Source of the DNA: Oceanisphaera litoralis | Lineage (GTDB): Bacteria > Pseudomonadota > Gammaproteobacteria > Enterobacterales > Aeromonadaceae | Reading direction: 5' to 3' | Assembly: GCF_016907015.1 (NCBI RefSeq) | Contig: NZ_JAFBBE010000004.1 | Location: 62,001 to 126,000, forward strand | DNA length: 64,000 nt | Shown here: piece after piece, positions 26,395 through 35,895 of the stretch | Numbering within the stretch: the first letter of the stretch is position 1 | Layout of the letters: each line of letters opens with the position of its first letter | Notes under the pieces: generated by a model | Databases searched by the model: none | Seen by the model: only the letters and a program-made list of their open reading frames with translations | What the model was told of the DNA's origin: nothing | Program-made: the position numbers and the translations under genes

Positions 26395-28449
26395 ATGAGT
26401 ACGGACAAGTGGTATCTGCCAAAGGAACTGAGCTGGCTATCGTTCAACGAGCGCGTCTTGCAGGAGGCCATGGACAAAAGCGTACCCCTGATAGAGCGGG
26501 TACGCTTTCTGGGTATTTTTTCCAATAATCAGGACGAGTTTTTTCGAGTTCGGGTCGCCGACATCAAACGCCAGATCATGATCGATGCGGATCAGGGCAA
26601 GACCAACGGTGCCGCCACCCTGCTGCGCGATATTCAGCAAAAGGTGATCGCCCTGGGTGACACCTTCGATGAAGTCTACAAGGAACTGATCGTCACCCTG
26701 GCCCGGCAGAATATCTTTCTGCTCAACGAGTCTCAGCTCGATCCCGAGCAGGAAGCCTGGGCCAGACGCTATTTCGATAATGAAATTCGCGCCTACCTGT
26801 CGCCCATCATACTGCGCGCCGACATAGACCCGGTTCGCTTCCTCAAGGATGAGTATACCTACCTGTGCGTGGGCATGATAAAAAACGAAAAGCGTCATTA
26901 CGCGCTGGTGGAAATTCCCACCGACGTGCTGCCCCGCTTCGTGGTGCTGCCGCCGGGCAAGAGCCGGCGCCGAAAAAGCATCATCATCATGGACAACGTG
27001 ATTCGGCTTTGCCTCAACGACCTGTTTGCCGGTTTCTTCGAGTATGACGACATTCACGCCTACTCCTTCAAAATGACCCGGGATGCGGAATACGACCTGT
27101 CCGATCAGCTCGATCAGAGCCTGCTCGAAAAGATGAGCGATGGCCTCAAACAACGGCTTACCGCCCTGCCGGTGCGCTTCGTGCACGATAGGGACATGCC
27201 GCCGGAAATGGTGCAGGGCCTGGTACGCAAGCTGCGGATTCAGGGGCACGATGCGGTGATGTCCGGCGGACGTTATCACAACTTCAAGGATTTTATCGGC
27301 TTTCCCAACATTGGCCGTCGCCACCTGGTCAACAAGCCGCTGCCGCCGCTTAAATGCCGGGAATTCCGCGATAGCCCCTCTTCCTTCGACGCCATTCGTC
27401 GGCGCGATATTCTGCTGTATTTTCCCTATCACAGTTTCAGCCACGTCACCGAATTTGTGCGTCAGGCGTCGTTCGATCCGGCGGTGGTCAGCATCAAGAT
27501 GAACGTGTACCGGGTGGCCAGCCTGTCACGTATCATCCATTCGCTGATGGATGCGGCCAGCAACGGCAAAAAGGTCACCGTGGTGATTGAACTGCGCGCC
27601 CGCTTCGACGAGGCCGCCAATATCGATTGGGCCAAGACCATGACCGAGGCCGGCATCGATGTGGAATTCGGCGTGCCCAGCCTCAAGGTGCATTCCAAGC
27701 TGTGTCTGGTCACCCGGCGGGAAGCAGGCCAGCTGGTGCAGTATGCCCATGTCGGCACCGGCAATTTCAATGAAAAAACCGCCAAAATCTATACGGATTT
27801 CTCGCTGTTGACCGCCAACCCCGACATTACCAACGAGGTGGCGGCGGTCTTCGACTTTATTCGCCAGCCCTATCGGCGGGTCAAGTTCAATCACCTGCTG
27901 GTGTCGCCGCTCAATGCCCGACGCAGCCTGTACAGCATGATCGACAACGAAATCACCAACGCCAAGCAGGGGCTGCCGGCTTCATTGACGCTCAAGATCA
28001 ACAACCTGGTGGACAAGGGCTTGATCAACCGCCTCTATGGTGCCAGTCAGGCCGGAGTCAGCATCGACATCATAGTGCGGGGCATGTGCTCGCTGCTGCC
28101 CGGCATACCCGGCGTCAGCGATAACATTCGCGCCATCAGCATCGTCGATCGCCACCTGGAACACCCGCGCGTGCTGGTGTTTCATAACAATGGCCAGCCG
28201 AAGGTCTATATCTCTTCGGCCGACTGGATGACCCGCAACCTCGATTTTCGTATCGAGGTGTCCACGCCGATTCTGGATCCGACGCTGCAAAAGCGCATCA
28301 TCGATATTCTGCAGATCCAGCTCAACGATACCACCAAGGCCCGGGTGCTGGATCAGGAGCAGAACAACCATTATGTGGACAGAGGTAACCGGCGTAAAAT
28401 CCGTTCCCAGACCGCTATCTATGACTATCTGAAAGCCCTGGAGGAATAA
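26395..28449 (+). CDS. ppk: Polyphosphate kinase 1
   Basis: 684 residues (E. coli 688). It polymerises the gamma phosphate of ATP into inorganic polyphosphate at the membrane. The N-terminal domain begins ELSWLSFNERVLQEA, and the phospholipase-D-like catalytic half contains the His motifs VPSLKVHSKLCLV (the autophosphorylated His region) and YAHVGTGNFNEKTAKIYTD, plus RLYGASQAGVSIDIIVRGMC. The ATG at 26395 has an AGGAA site. ppx follows after seven bases, so the two opposing enzymes are one operon beside the Pst system. Confidence 0.97.
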   Translation: MSTDKWYLPKELSWLSFNERVLQEAMDKSVPLIERVRFLGIFSNNQDEFFRVRVADIKRQIMIDADQGKTNGAATLLRDIQQKVIALGDTFDEVYKELIVTLARQNIFLLNESQLDPEQEAWARRYFDNEIRAYLSPIILRADIDPVRFLKDEYTYLCVGMIKNEKRHYALVEIPTDVLPRFVVLPPGKSRRRKSIIIMDNVIRLCLNDLFAGFFEYDDIHAYSFKMTRDAEYDLSDQLDQSLLEKMSDGLKQRLTALPVRFVHDRDMPPEMVQGLVRKLRIQGHDAVMSGGRYHNFKDFIGFPNIGRRHLVNKPLPPLKCREFRDSPSSFDAIRRRDILLYFPYHSFSHVTEFVRQASFDPAVVSIKMNVYRVASLSRIIHSLMDAASNGKKVTVVIELRARFDEAANIDWAKTMTEAGIDVEFGVPSLKVHSKLCLVTRREAGQLVQYAHVGTGNFNEKTAKIYTDFSLLTANPDITNEVAAVFDFIRQPYRRVKFNHLLVSPLNARRSLYSMIDNEITNAKQGLPASLTLKINNLVDKGLINRLYGASQAGVSIDIIVRGMCSLLPGIPGVSDNIRAISIVDRHLEHPRVLVFHNNGQPKVYISSADWMTRNLDFRIEVSTPILDPTLQKRIIDILQIQLNDTTKARVLDQEQNNHYVDRGNRRKIRSQTAIYDYLKALEE

Positions 28450-28456
28450 TTTTTTC

Positions 28457-29944
28457 ATGGAAGAACACGACGTAGCCACCATCGATTTAGGCTCCAACAG
28501 CTTTCACATGGTCATCGCCCGCTATCAGGGCAACCACCTGCGTATCGTCGATCGCATAAAACAACGGGTTCGGCTGGCCGAGGGGCTGAATGAACAACAA
28601 CAACTCGATCAGGACGCCATGGCCCGCGGCCTGAGCTGCCTGGCCCTGTTTGCAGAGCGGCTGCGCGGCTTTCCTGCCAGCCGGGTACGGGTGGCGGCCA
28701 CCTTTACCCTGCGCGAAGCCGCCAACGCCGACGATTTCCTCATTCAGGCCCGTCAGCGGCTGGGCTTTCCCATCGACATCATCAGCGGCAATGAAGAAGC
28801 CCGCCTTATCTATCAGGGCGTGGCCCACACTCAAGATATCCGGGGCCGAGTGCTGGTGATCGACATCGGCGGCGGCAGCACCGAACTGGTGATCGGCCAG
28901 GGATTCGATTGCAAACTCGTCTCCAGCCACAGCATGGGATCTGTCAGTTTCACCCAACGGTATTTTGCCGACGGCAACCTGAGCGAACGCCAGTTTCAGC
29001 AGGCCGCCGATGCGGCGCAATATTTGCTGGCACCCAAGCTGGGCGCTTATCTTGACCTTGGCTGGGAGCGGGTGCTGGGCTGTTCCGGCACCATCAAGAC
29101 ACTGCTGGAAATGTGCAGCGCCGTCACCGGCGAGTCGTGCATCGACTTGCCGGCCCTGCTGCATATTCGGACCCAGCTGATTAACGCCGGTCATATCGAC
29201 CGGGTCAGCATCAGCGGGCTGGGTGAGGATCGCAAGCCGCTGATCGCCGCCGGTCTGTCCATCCTGCTTGGACTGTTTCAGTGTCTGAATCTGGCAAGAA
29301 TGGACTTTTCCGACGGCGCCCTGCGTGAAGGGCTGCTGTACAGCGCCTTTGGTCGATTCGAGCATCACTCGGTGCAAACCCATACCCTGCAGGCGCTGAG
29401 CCGTCAGTATGCGGTCGATACCCGTCAGGCCGAGCGGGTTCACGATACCGCACTCGCCTTATTCGAACCACTGCGCGACAGCTGGCAGCTGGATGGCGAG
29501 GCCGCCGATTTGCTGGCCGGGGCCGCCCGGTTGCATGAGGTGGGGCTGCATATCAACTTTACCGGTATTCACCGCCACTCCGCCTATATATTGCGGCACA
29601 GCGATTTACCCGGTTTTACCCTGGAGCAGCAAAAGATACTGGCCGCCCTGGTGCGCTTTCATCGCAAGGCGCTCAAGCTGTCGGAACTGGAGCCGCTCGA
29701 CACACTGCCTGAAATACAGCTATGGCGACTGGTGCGCCTGCTGCGGCTGGCAGTGGCACTGCACCGCCACCGTCAGAACCACGCCTTGCCGCCACTGGTG
29801 CTGGAGTTGGGCGGGCAGGATGCATTGCGGCTGCGACTGCCCGCCGACTGGTGTGAACATAATCCTCTGCTGATGACCACCCTGCAACGCGAGCAGGATT
29901 ATCAGGCCAAGATCGGCTGGAAACTGGAGCTGATAAAGGTGTAA
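28457..29944 (+). CDS. ppx: Exopolyphosphatase
   Basis: 495 residues of the Ppx/GppA family. ASKHA-type phosphate-binding motifs are visible: ATIDLGSNSFHMVIA near the N-terminus and VIDIGGGSTELVIG at about 133-146. A C-terminal HD-like domain (LHEVGLHINFTGIHRHS) follows. It releases phosphate from polyphosphate chain ends. GppA is possible on sequence alone, but adjacency to ppk favours Ppx. Its terminator lies inside the 3' end of the convergent tadA gene. Confidence 0.94.
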   Translation: MEEHDVATIDLGSNSFHMVIARYQGNHLRIVDRIKQRVRLAEGLNEQQQLDQDAMARGLSCLALFAERLRGFPASRVRVAATFTLREAANADDFLIQARQRLGFPIDIISGNEEARLIYQGVAHTQDIRGRVLVIDIGGGSTELVIGQGFDCKLVSSHSMGSVSFTQRYFADGNLSERQFQQAADAAQYLLAPKLGAYLDLGWERVLGCSGTIKTLLEMCSAVTGESCIDLPALLHIRTQLINAGHIDRVSISGLGEDRKPLIAAGLSILLGLFQCLNLARMDFSDGALREGLLYSAFGRFEHHSVQTHTLQALSRQYAVDTRQAERVHDTALALFEPLRDSWQLDGEAADLLAGAARLHEVGLHINFTGIHRHSAYILRHSDLPGFTLEQQKILAALVRFHRKALKLSELEPLDTLPEIQLWRLVRLLRLAVALHRHRQNHALPPLVLELGGQDALRLRLPADWCEHNPLLMTTLQREQDYQAKIGWKLELIKV

Positions 29945-29951
29945 AGCCGGC

Positions 29952-30527
<576 letters not shown>

Positions 30528-30569
30528 TCAGCAATATCCTGTGACCGATGCGGATTTTGGGGCTGGCCT

Positions 30570-30636
30570 GCCTTTATCGTCACCCTCGCGAAGGCGGGGG
30601 TCCAGAGCCTGGGATTCCCGCCTTCGCGGGAATGAC
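30570..30636. repeat. REP-like palindromic repeat, copy 1
   Basis: Two inverted GC-rich palindromes around CTCGCGAAGGCGGG and CCCGCCTTCGCGGG form a pair. The first 35 bases (30570-30604) recur perfectly in inverted orientation at 37016-37050. The rest of the gap between tadA and tRNA-Pro holds three loose copies of TACGCTGAAAA at about 30698-30730 and the tRNA promoter. No gene is seen in it. Confidence 0.9.
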
Positions 30637-30791
30637 AAGGGAAGACGGGCGGGAGTGTCGACAGAACCACGCCTGTTGTGCAGCATGACTACTTATACGC
30701 TGAAAATACGCTAAAAATACGCTGAAAAGATTGAAAAAAGCATTCGGCCGCACAAGAAACCGGCAAACAAACCGGAATGAAGAAAAGAGAC

Positions 30792-30820
30792 TTGCAGCGT
30801 CAAAGCCGCCCCTATATAGT
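30792..30820 (+). promoter_or_regulatory. Promoter of tRNA-Pro
   Basis: TTGCAG (30792-30797), a 17-base spacer and TATAGT (30815-30820) precede a GC-rich discriminator (GAGCCCCG) and the tRNA 5' end at 30832. GC-rich discriminators are typical of stringently controlled stable RNA promoters. Confidence 0.8.
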
Positions 30821-30831
30821 GAGCCCCGATT

Positions 30832-30908
30832 CGGCGTGTAGCGCAGCTTGGTAGCGCACTAGCATGGGGTGTTAGGGGTCGGAGGTTCGAATCCTCTCAC
30901 GCCGACCA
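30832..30908 (+). tRNA. tRNA-Pro (anticodon GGG)
   Basis: A 77-base gene with encoded CCA. The 7-bp acceptor stem CGGCGTG / CACGCCG closes, the anticodon loop reads ATGGGGT and the T loop GGTTCGAATCC. It is very close to E. coli proL. Confidence 0.97.
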
Positions 30909-30915
30909 AATCAAA

Positions 30916-30945
30916 TAAAAAACCCACCTTGCGGTGGGTTTTTTA
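30916..30945 (+). terminator. Rho-independent terminator after tRNA-Pro
   Basis: The stem AAAACCCACC / GGTGGGTTTT with a four-base loop is followed by further T. It lies 10 bp after the tRNA. Confidence 0.92.
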
Positions 30946-31023
30946 TTGCCGCTAATTCGAAGCAAGATTCGAAGCAAGAAATGAAAACCGCCTCACGACC
31001 GCCCCATTCCATTACTGACATCG

Positions 31024-31485
31024 TTAAAACCTGAATTCCATCAGGCTCACCGATACCTGCTCGCCTCTGCGTTTAAGCTCCCGCTGCTCCAGAAACACGA
31101 ACCCCATGCGTTCGAAAAACGGCCGCGCCGTGATACTGGCCTTGCAATAGAGCCGGGACAAGCCTCGAGACGCCGCTTCGGCTTTCAGTCGCTGCATCAG
31201 CGCCCGGCCAATCCCCTCGCCCTGATGGGCGTGATGCACATAAAACAGATCGATACGGCCATCGTCCCCCAGTTCGGCAAAGCCCAGCAAAAACTTGCCA
31301 TCCATCGCCACCAGTGGACGAGTACGGATAAAACGACTGACCCAGCGCGGCTCGTCGTATTCATCAGGCGCCCACACCGCCAACTCACCGGCACTGTAAT
31401 CGGCCTGGTTGATGCGGTGCACGGTATCATGGAACAAACGCCAGATATTGCCTGTTTCACCGCTGCGTATCTTCCTGATTTCCAT
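31024..31485 (-). CDS. GNAT family N-acetyltransferase
   Basis: 153 residues. The acetyl-CoA binding motif is HHAHQGEGIGRALMQRL (about 85-101), followed by the usual KASITARPFFERMGF segment. The substrate is unknown; small GNATs of this type acetylate amines, amino acids or protein N-termini. It stands alone on the minus strand, downstream of the GAPDH remnant and pstS, with no obvious link to them. Confidence 0.85.
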   Translation of the reverse strand: MEIRKIRSGETGNIWRLFHDTVHRINQADYSAGELAVWAPDEYDEPRWVSRFIRTRPLVAMDGKFLLGFAELGDDGRIDLFYVHHAHQGEGIGRALMQRLKAEAASRGLSRLYCKASITARPFFERMGFVFLEQRELKRRGEQVSVSLMEFRF

Positions 31486-31582
31486 GCTGACTCCTGCCGA
31501 TACCCGTATAGATTCCTATTCGTCCTCTATCTAGCCACAGTTACCTGAAATAAAAAAGCGGCATCATTGCCGCTTTGTCATA

Positions 31583-31618
31583 TTTATTGCCTATATCGAC
31601 TTTATTGCCTATATCGAC
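31583..31618. repeat. 18-bp perfect tandem duplication
   Basis: TTTATTGCCTATATCGAC occurs twice in a row, 14 bases downstream of the GAPDH remnant stop. It marks a recently rearranged stretch. Confidence 0.9.
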
Positions 31619-31632
31619 CGAATCACGGGTGT

Positions 31633-31904
31633 TCAGATGGTCGTTTTCGCTGCCGGAGCAGTGTACGCGACCACATCGCCGCCAGCAGCCAGTACGGGCG
31701 CAGCCCGGGTGATCGCCGTGAGAGTGAGCGAGGCCTTGGCCAGCGGTACCCGCACCGCATGACCGTTCAGCTTGCCCTTGAGCTCGGGAAAGATGTGGGT
31801 GCTGGCGGTGGCAGAGCCGGTGGTGGTCGGGATCAGGCTCTGGCCGCCCTGAGCGCCAACCGCCCCATACGGCCAAAACCGTTGATACCGACTCTGATCG
31901 TCAT
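31633..31904 (-). pseudogene. Deleted remnant of a glyceraldehyde-3-phosphate dehydrogenase (ArsJ-associated type?)
   Basis: From the ATG at 31904 the first frame reads [18 protein letters not shown], the canonical GAPDH NAD-binding start, and stops after five more residues. Another frame then continues with [20 protein letters not shown] and [16 protein letters not shown], which matches the middle of GAPDH (around residues 190-240). So roughly 170 codons including the catalytic Cys are missing, with a frameshift at the junction, and the C-terminal part is absent or unrecognisable. The wording PTTTGSATA and [18 protein letters not shown] resembles, from memory, the GAPDH paired with ArsJ in arsenate detoxification. 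It differs clearly from the epd gene in this window. It lies between pstS and a GNAT gene. Confidence 0.75.
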
Positions 31905-31962
31905 TTCTGCTCGTCATTCCTGCTCTTCTTTCCGGCTTTTGTCACTGCGAGGTAAAAAGGAA

Positions 31963-31980
31963 TATATGAAAAATCATATA
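31963..31980. promoter_or_regulatory. Perfect palindrome, candidate repressor operator
   Basis: TATATGA-AAAA-TCATATA is an 18-base perfect inverted repeat, 59 bp upstream of the GAPDH remnant start. AT-rich dyads of this size are typical for ArsR/SmtB-type repressors. Identity as an ars operator is inference. Confidence 0.4.
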
Positions 31981-31990
31981 AACTGAATGC

Positions 31991-32020
31991 AAAAAAAACC
32001 CGGGGAAGGCCCCGGGAATC
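31991..32020 (-). terminator. Rho-independent terminator after pstS
   Basis: On the minus strand the stem CCCGGGG / CCCCGGG with a four-base loop is followed by eight T, about 30 bp after the pstS stop. Confidence 0.92.
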
Positions 32021-32050
32021 TTTATTACGAAGGTCGCGCTATCAAATGAC

Positions 32051-33022
32051 TTACTTCAGACCCAGTTTTTTCAGGTCGGCATCGATAACGGCAGACGGTA
32101 CAGGTACATAACCGTCTTTATCCACGATTTCCTGACCCTGCTTGGACAGCATCAGCTTGACGAATTCAGCTTCCATCGGTCCCAGTGGCTTGTTGGGGTG
32201 CTTGTTCACGTAAACGTAGAGGAAACGTGACAGCGGGTAGTTACCGGTGATGGCGTTCTCGGCGTTGGCGGCAACGTAGTCGGTGGAGCCCGCTTCGGCC
32301 AGCGGTACGGCACGTACGCTGGAGGTGCTGTAGCCCAGGCCGGAATAACCGATGGCGTTCAGGGAAGAAGACACCGACTGCACCACGGAGGCAGAGCCCG
32401 GCTGCTCGTTGACGTTGTTCTTGAAGTCACCCTTACACAGCGCTTCATCCTTGAAGTAACCGTAGGTACCGGAAACCGAGTTGCGGCCGTACAGCTGGAT
32501 GTCGCGGTTGCCCCAGTCACCGGACAGACCGGTCTGGCCCCACTTGGTGATTTGCTCGTTGTTGCCGCAGCTCAGGGTGCTGGAGAAGATGGCATCCACC
32601 TGGTCGATGCTCAGTCCTTCGATGGGGTTGTCTTTATGCACGAATACCGCCAGGGCATCGATGGCGACGCGTACTGGTGTCGGCTTGTAACCATAGCGCT
32701 TTTCGAAGGCTTCGATCTCGTTGCTCTTCATGGCGCGGCTCATGGGGCCAAACTGGGCAGTACCTTCGGTCAAAGCGGCAGGGGCGGTTGAAGAGCCAGC
32801 GGCCTGAATCTGCACGTTGACGTTGGGATAGCTGCGCTTGAATTCTTCGGCCCACAGGGTCGCCATGTTGGCCAGGGTGTCGGAACCCACAGAAGACAGG
32901 TTGCCGGAAATACCACTTACCTTCTGGTAATCCGGAAGTGAGCTGTCTACGGCAGCCAGTGCCGTAGTGGAAGCCAGTGCGGCGGTCAAACCAAGAGCAG
33001 TTACCAGTTTGTTCAGTTTCAT
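32051..33022 (-). CDS. pstS: Periplasmic phosphate-binding protein PstS
   Basis: 323 residues with a signal peptide cleaved after ALA (about residue 23). Family segments include [35 protein letters not shown] and [14 protein letters not shown], which line the phosphate site. It is of the PstS/SphX type with short phosphate loops. It delivers phosphate to PstC and PstA, which are encoded 9 kb away. A near-perfect Pho box lies upstream and a strong terminator downstream, so it is a single-gene PhoB-controlled unit. Confidence 0.95.
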   Translation of the reverse strand: MKLNKLVTALGLTAALASTTALAAVDSSLPDYQKVSGISGNLSSVGSDTLANMATLWAEEFKRSYPNVNVQIQAAGSSTAPAALTEGTAQFGPMSRAMKSNEIEAFEKRYGYKPTPVRVAIDALAVFVHKDNPIEGLSIDQVDAIFSSTLSCGNNEQITKWGQTGLSGDWGNRDIQLYGRNSVSGTYGYFKDEALCKGDFKNNVNEQPGSASVVQSVSSSLNAIGYSGLGYSTSSVRAVPLAEAGSTDYVAANAENAITGNYPLSRFLYVYVNKHPNKPLGPMEAEFVKLMLSKQGQEIVDKDGYVPVPSAVIDADLKKLGLK

Positions 33023-33112
33023 CCTTAATCTCCAATCTGAGTGCAGTCTGAGTTCGGTCTTTCAAAACGGGGTCAGTATTGCCGCCGCTAATGACAACTA
33101 CATGAATACGGG

Positions 33113-33130
33113 GTGACACATTTATGACAG
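33113..33130 (-). promoter_or_regulatory. Pho box upstream of pstS
   Basis: On the minus strand CTGTCAT-AAAT-GTGTCAC matches the PhoB consensus in both heptamers and in the four-base spacer. A weak -10 (TGTAGT) follows 10 bases later. It is the best Pho box in the window. Confidence 0.88.
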
Positions 33131-33164
33131 TCAAACAAGAAAACCATCGCCGCTGTTTTCAGAC

Positions 33165-34481
33165 TCAGGCAATGGCCCTGTTGGGGTTATCCCGCACCAG
33201 CAGCCGCTCGGGCAAAATAAAACTGAAGCAGCTGCCCTCACCAACCTTGCTGCGGATATCGAGGTGGGCATCGTGATGACCAAGCGCATGCTTGACGATG
33301 GCCAGCCCCAGCCCTGAGCCCCCTGTCTGGCGACTGCGTGCTTTGTCGACCCGATAGAAACGTTCGGTCAGGCGGGCAATATGCCCGGGCGCAATGCCGT
33401 CGCCGTTGTCCGTCACCGCAAAGCGACCATACTTGCCCACCAGGCCCCATTCCACTTTGATACGGGTGCCTGGCGGAGAATGACGGATGGCGTTGTAGAC
33501 CAGGTTGGAAATGGCGCTGCGCAGTTGCTCCTGATCGCCCCGCACCTTGAGGCCGGTATCCACCTGAAAGCTGAATTCATGATGTTTGTCGCCACTCAGG
33601 GCCAGTGCCTCCTGCTCCAGCATCGCCAGCATGGTCGGCATATCGACAATCTTGCTGGTATCTATGGTGGCAGACGCTTCGATGCGGGTCAGGGTCATCA
33701 GCTGGGTCACCAGGGCATCCATGCGCTGGGTCTGCTCCAGCATCACCTTCTGGGTTTTCTGCCACCTTTCCTCGGTGGGCCGTTCGTCAAGCAACTCGAG
33801 ATACCCCTTGAGTACCGTCAGCGGCGTTCGCAGCTCGTGAGACACATTGGCAACGAACGACTTGCGCATCTGCTCAAGACTACGCAGTCGGGTGATATCC
33901 CGCACCACCAGCAGCGCCTGATCTTCGGTATAGGGCATGATGCGACATTCAATCAGCTTTTCTTCGCTCATCGGCGACGGCAGCTCCAGCGGCTCATCAA
34001 ACAGCCCCCGCTCCATGTAGGTAATAAACACAGGGGCACGGACCAGGTTGCCGATATGCTGACCCGCGTCTTCCGGCCAGCGAAAGCCCAGCAGTTGCTG
34101 CGCCAGCTTGTTGCACCAGATGATGCTGCCATCGCGACGGATCACCACGGCCGCATCGGGCAACGCCTCGGCGCCTTCCCGAAAACGGCGTATCAGGTTG
34201 GCCAGCTCTCGCCGTCGGGCCCGCTGGCGTTGCTGCATGCGGTAAATACCATTGAAAATGGCCTCCCAGCTGCCCAGACCTTCCGGTGGCGTCAGGCTGC
34301 GATCGCGCCACAGCCAGACGGCCAGCTTATGCTGAAAACGGTAATGCCACAGCAGATGCAGTACCGTGCCTGCCAGCAACCCCAGTGCTATCCGGTCCAG
34401 TAACAGGCCGAGCAGAAAAAAAGCCAGATAGTAGAAGCTTAACCGCCACCACAAGCCGTGGCCGGATTCTTGTAACTGCAT
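33165..34481 (-). CDS. phoR: Phosphate regulon sensor kinase PhoR
   Basis: 438 residues. Two hydrophobic segments lie near the N-terminus (about 12-52), followed by a PAS domain (about 95-200), the dimerisation and phosphoacceptor helix with His in FVANVSHELRTPLT, and an HATPase domain with N box SNLVYNAIRHSP and G boxes DNGDGIAPGH and GGSGLGLAIVKHA. It phosphorylates PhoB when phosphate is low. The ATG at 34481 has GAGG five bases upstream, right after the phoB stop; an upstream in-frame start at 34520 would overlap phoB by 32 bases and has no ribosome site. Confidence 0.94.
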   Translation of the reverse strand: MQLQESGHGLWWRLSFYYLAFFLLGLLLDRIALGLLAGTVLHLLWHYRFQHKLAVWLWRDRSLTPPEGLGSWEAIFNGIYRMQQRQRARRRELANLIRRFREGAEALPDAAVVIRRDGSIIWCNKLAQQLLGFRWPEDAGQHIGNLVRAPVFITYMERGLFDEPLELPSPMSEEKLIECRIMPYTEDQALLVVRDITRLRSLEQMRKSFVANVSHELRTPLTVLKGYLELLDERPTEERWQKTQKVMLEQTQRMDALVTQLMTLTRIEASATIDTSKIVDMPTMLAMLEQEALALSGDKHHEFSFQVDTGLKVRGDQEQLRSAISNLVYNAIRHSPPGTRIKVEWGLVGKYGRFAVTDNGDGIAPGHIARLTERFYRVDKARSRQTGGSGLGLAIVKHALGHHDAHLDIRSKVGEGSCFSFILPERLLVRDNPNRAIA

Positions 34482-34488
34482 ACAGGCC

Positions 34489-35178
34489 TCATAGGCGCGT
34501 TGAGAAGCGATACCCGGCACCGCGTACCGTCTGGATCAGCTTGTCGTGACCCGACTCCGACACCGCCTTGCGCAGCCGCCGGATATGCACATCCACGGTT
34601 CTGTCTTCCACGTAGACGTTGGTACCCCACACATTATTGAGCAACTGCTCGCGACTGTATACCCGCTCGGGATGCGTCATGAAAAAATGCAGCAGCTTGA
34701 ATTCGGTAGGGCCCATGTCGAGTTGCAGATGATTGGCGCTGACTCTGTGACTCACCGGATCCAGCTTGAGGCCCTGCACTTCAATCACGTCATCCACCGC
34801 CGTCGGCGCCACCCGGCGTAATACCGCCTTCAGCCGGGAGGTCAGTTCCTTGGGAGAAAAAGGCTTGGTAATGTAATCATCGGCCCCCACATCCAGCCCC
34901 TTGATCTTGTCTTCTTCCTCGGCGCGGGCGGTGAGCATGATCACCGGGATCTGGCGGGTCATTTCGTCCTGTTTGAGGTGCTTGATCAGCTGGATACCGC
35001 TGCCACCGGGCAGCATCCAGTCCAACAGGATCAGATCGGGGTAGGGTTCCTTGATCATGGCCAGCGCCTGATCGTAATCTTCCGCCGAGTCGGTGGCAAA
35101 GCCTTTCTGTTCCAGTACAAAGCACAGCATCTCGCGGATGGCGGCCTCGTCTTCCACTACCAGTATTTTCCGTGTCAT
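34489..35178 (-). CDS. phoB: Phosphate regulon response regulator PhoB
   Basis: 229 residues, the E. coli length. The receiver domain has acidic pocket EDE near residue 9, phosphoacceptor Asp in [10 protein letters not shown] (about residue 53) and Lys in YITKPFSP. The C-terminal winged helix (about 130-229) includes [17 protein letters not shown], the DNA recognition helix. It activates promoters with the Pho boxes noted before pstC, pstS, phoB itself and probably ppk. phoR follows seven bases after its stop. Confidence 0.97.
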   Translation of the reverse strand: MTRKILVVEDEAAIREMLCFVLEQKGFATDSAEDYDQALAMIKEPYPDLILLDWMLPGGSGIQLIKHLKQDEMTRQIPVIMLTARAEEEDKIKGLDVGADDYITKPFSPKELTSRLKAVLRRVAPTAVDDVIEVQGLKLDPVSHRVSANHLQLDMGPTEFKLLHFFMTHPERVYSREQLLNNVWGTNVYVEDRTVDVHIRRLRKAVSESGHDKLIQTVRGAGYRFSTRL

Positions 35179-35217
35179 GTTTCAACTGTCCTTACGGATA
35201 TGGCTACGCATATAGGC

Positions 35218-35251
35218 ATTATTGGTAGCAAGTGTGACAGTTTTATGAATT
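35218..35251 (-). promoter_or_regulatory. Pho box and -10 element of phoB
   Basis: On the minus strand AATTCAT-AAAA-CTGTCAC (35234-35251) has one perfect and one weaker heptamer. AATAAT (35218-35223) follows exactly 10 bases later. This indicates autoregulation of phoBR. Confidence 0.75.
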
Positions 35252-35266
35252 AATGACATCCCCATG

Positions 35267-35725
35267 TCAACGCAGAGAACAGCTGTTGTGCCGAGCCACC
35301 CCCGTTCGATAGCTCATATGCAGTTCCGGCTGCCCCGTGGTTGGATCCGTGCTTTCGGCGGTAATGACAAACCCCTGTCGACGATAAAAATTAACGGCAA
35401 TATCGTTTTCACAGAATACCTTGAGCAATAACCGCTGGCGCTGGCGTTTGGCCATGTCCAGCAGCGCCCTGCCGATGCCGTTTTGCTGGCAGTCGGGTCG
35501 CACAAAGAGCGCGGCCAGATAATCGTCCACCAGGGCTACAAAGCCCTGTACCTCGCCCTGTCTTTCGCAGACCCATATCTGTGCCAGTGGCAAATAACGG
35601 GCCCGCATTTTTTCCTGCTGCTGCCACCAGAAGGCGGCCGGTATAAAATCATGAGCCTGCAACGACGCCAGCAGCCAGACATCCAGAATGGCATCGGAAT
35701 CTTCGGGCCTGGCTTGTCGTATCAT
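35267..35725 (-). CDS. GNAT family N-acetyltransferase, YjaB/YiaC-like
   Basis: 152 residues starting MIRQARPEDSDAILDVW, a common GNAT N-terminus. The acetyl-CoA motif is CQQNGIGRALLDMAK (about 84-98), followed by VFCENDIAVNFYRRQGF. The pattern fits the YjaB/YiaC group of small acetyltransferases; the substrate is unknown. The ATG at 35725 has GGAGA upstream, whereas the frame extends open to 35791 without such a site. It is a single minus-strand gene upstream of phoB, divergent from rdgC. Confidence 0.85.
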   Translation of the reverse strand: MIRQARPEDSDAILDVWLLASLQAHDFIPAAFWWQQQEKMRARYLPLAQIWVCERQGEVQGFVALVDDYLAALFVRPDCQQNGIGRALLDMAKRQRQRLLLKVFCENDIAVNFYRRQGFVITAESTDPTTGQPELHMSYRTGVARHNSCSLR

Positions 35726-35895
35726 TACGGTCTCCGGCTTTCGTTTATCTGAGTGTATAGAGCTGACGCCACCCGGAATCGGCTTTAACAAGGCACTGTG
35801 AGCCGGATCGGCCTTTACTGGCCGGGAATGACTACCTGATCACAAAGCCGCTTTGCAGTACAATGCGTTTTTTCCGGCTCGTTACCGAGGACGCC

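Noticed and set aside
31541-31876. A 111-codon open frame with a different C-terminus over the GAPDH remnant
   Set aside because: It only combines part of the remnant in a shifted frame with the downstream 18-bp repeat, and shows no start signal or family.
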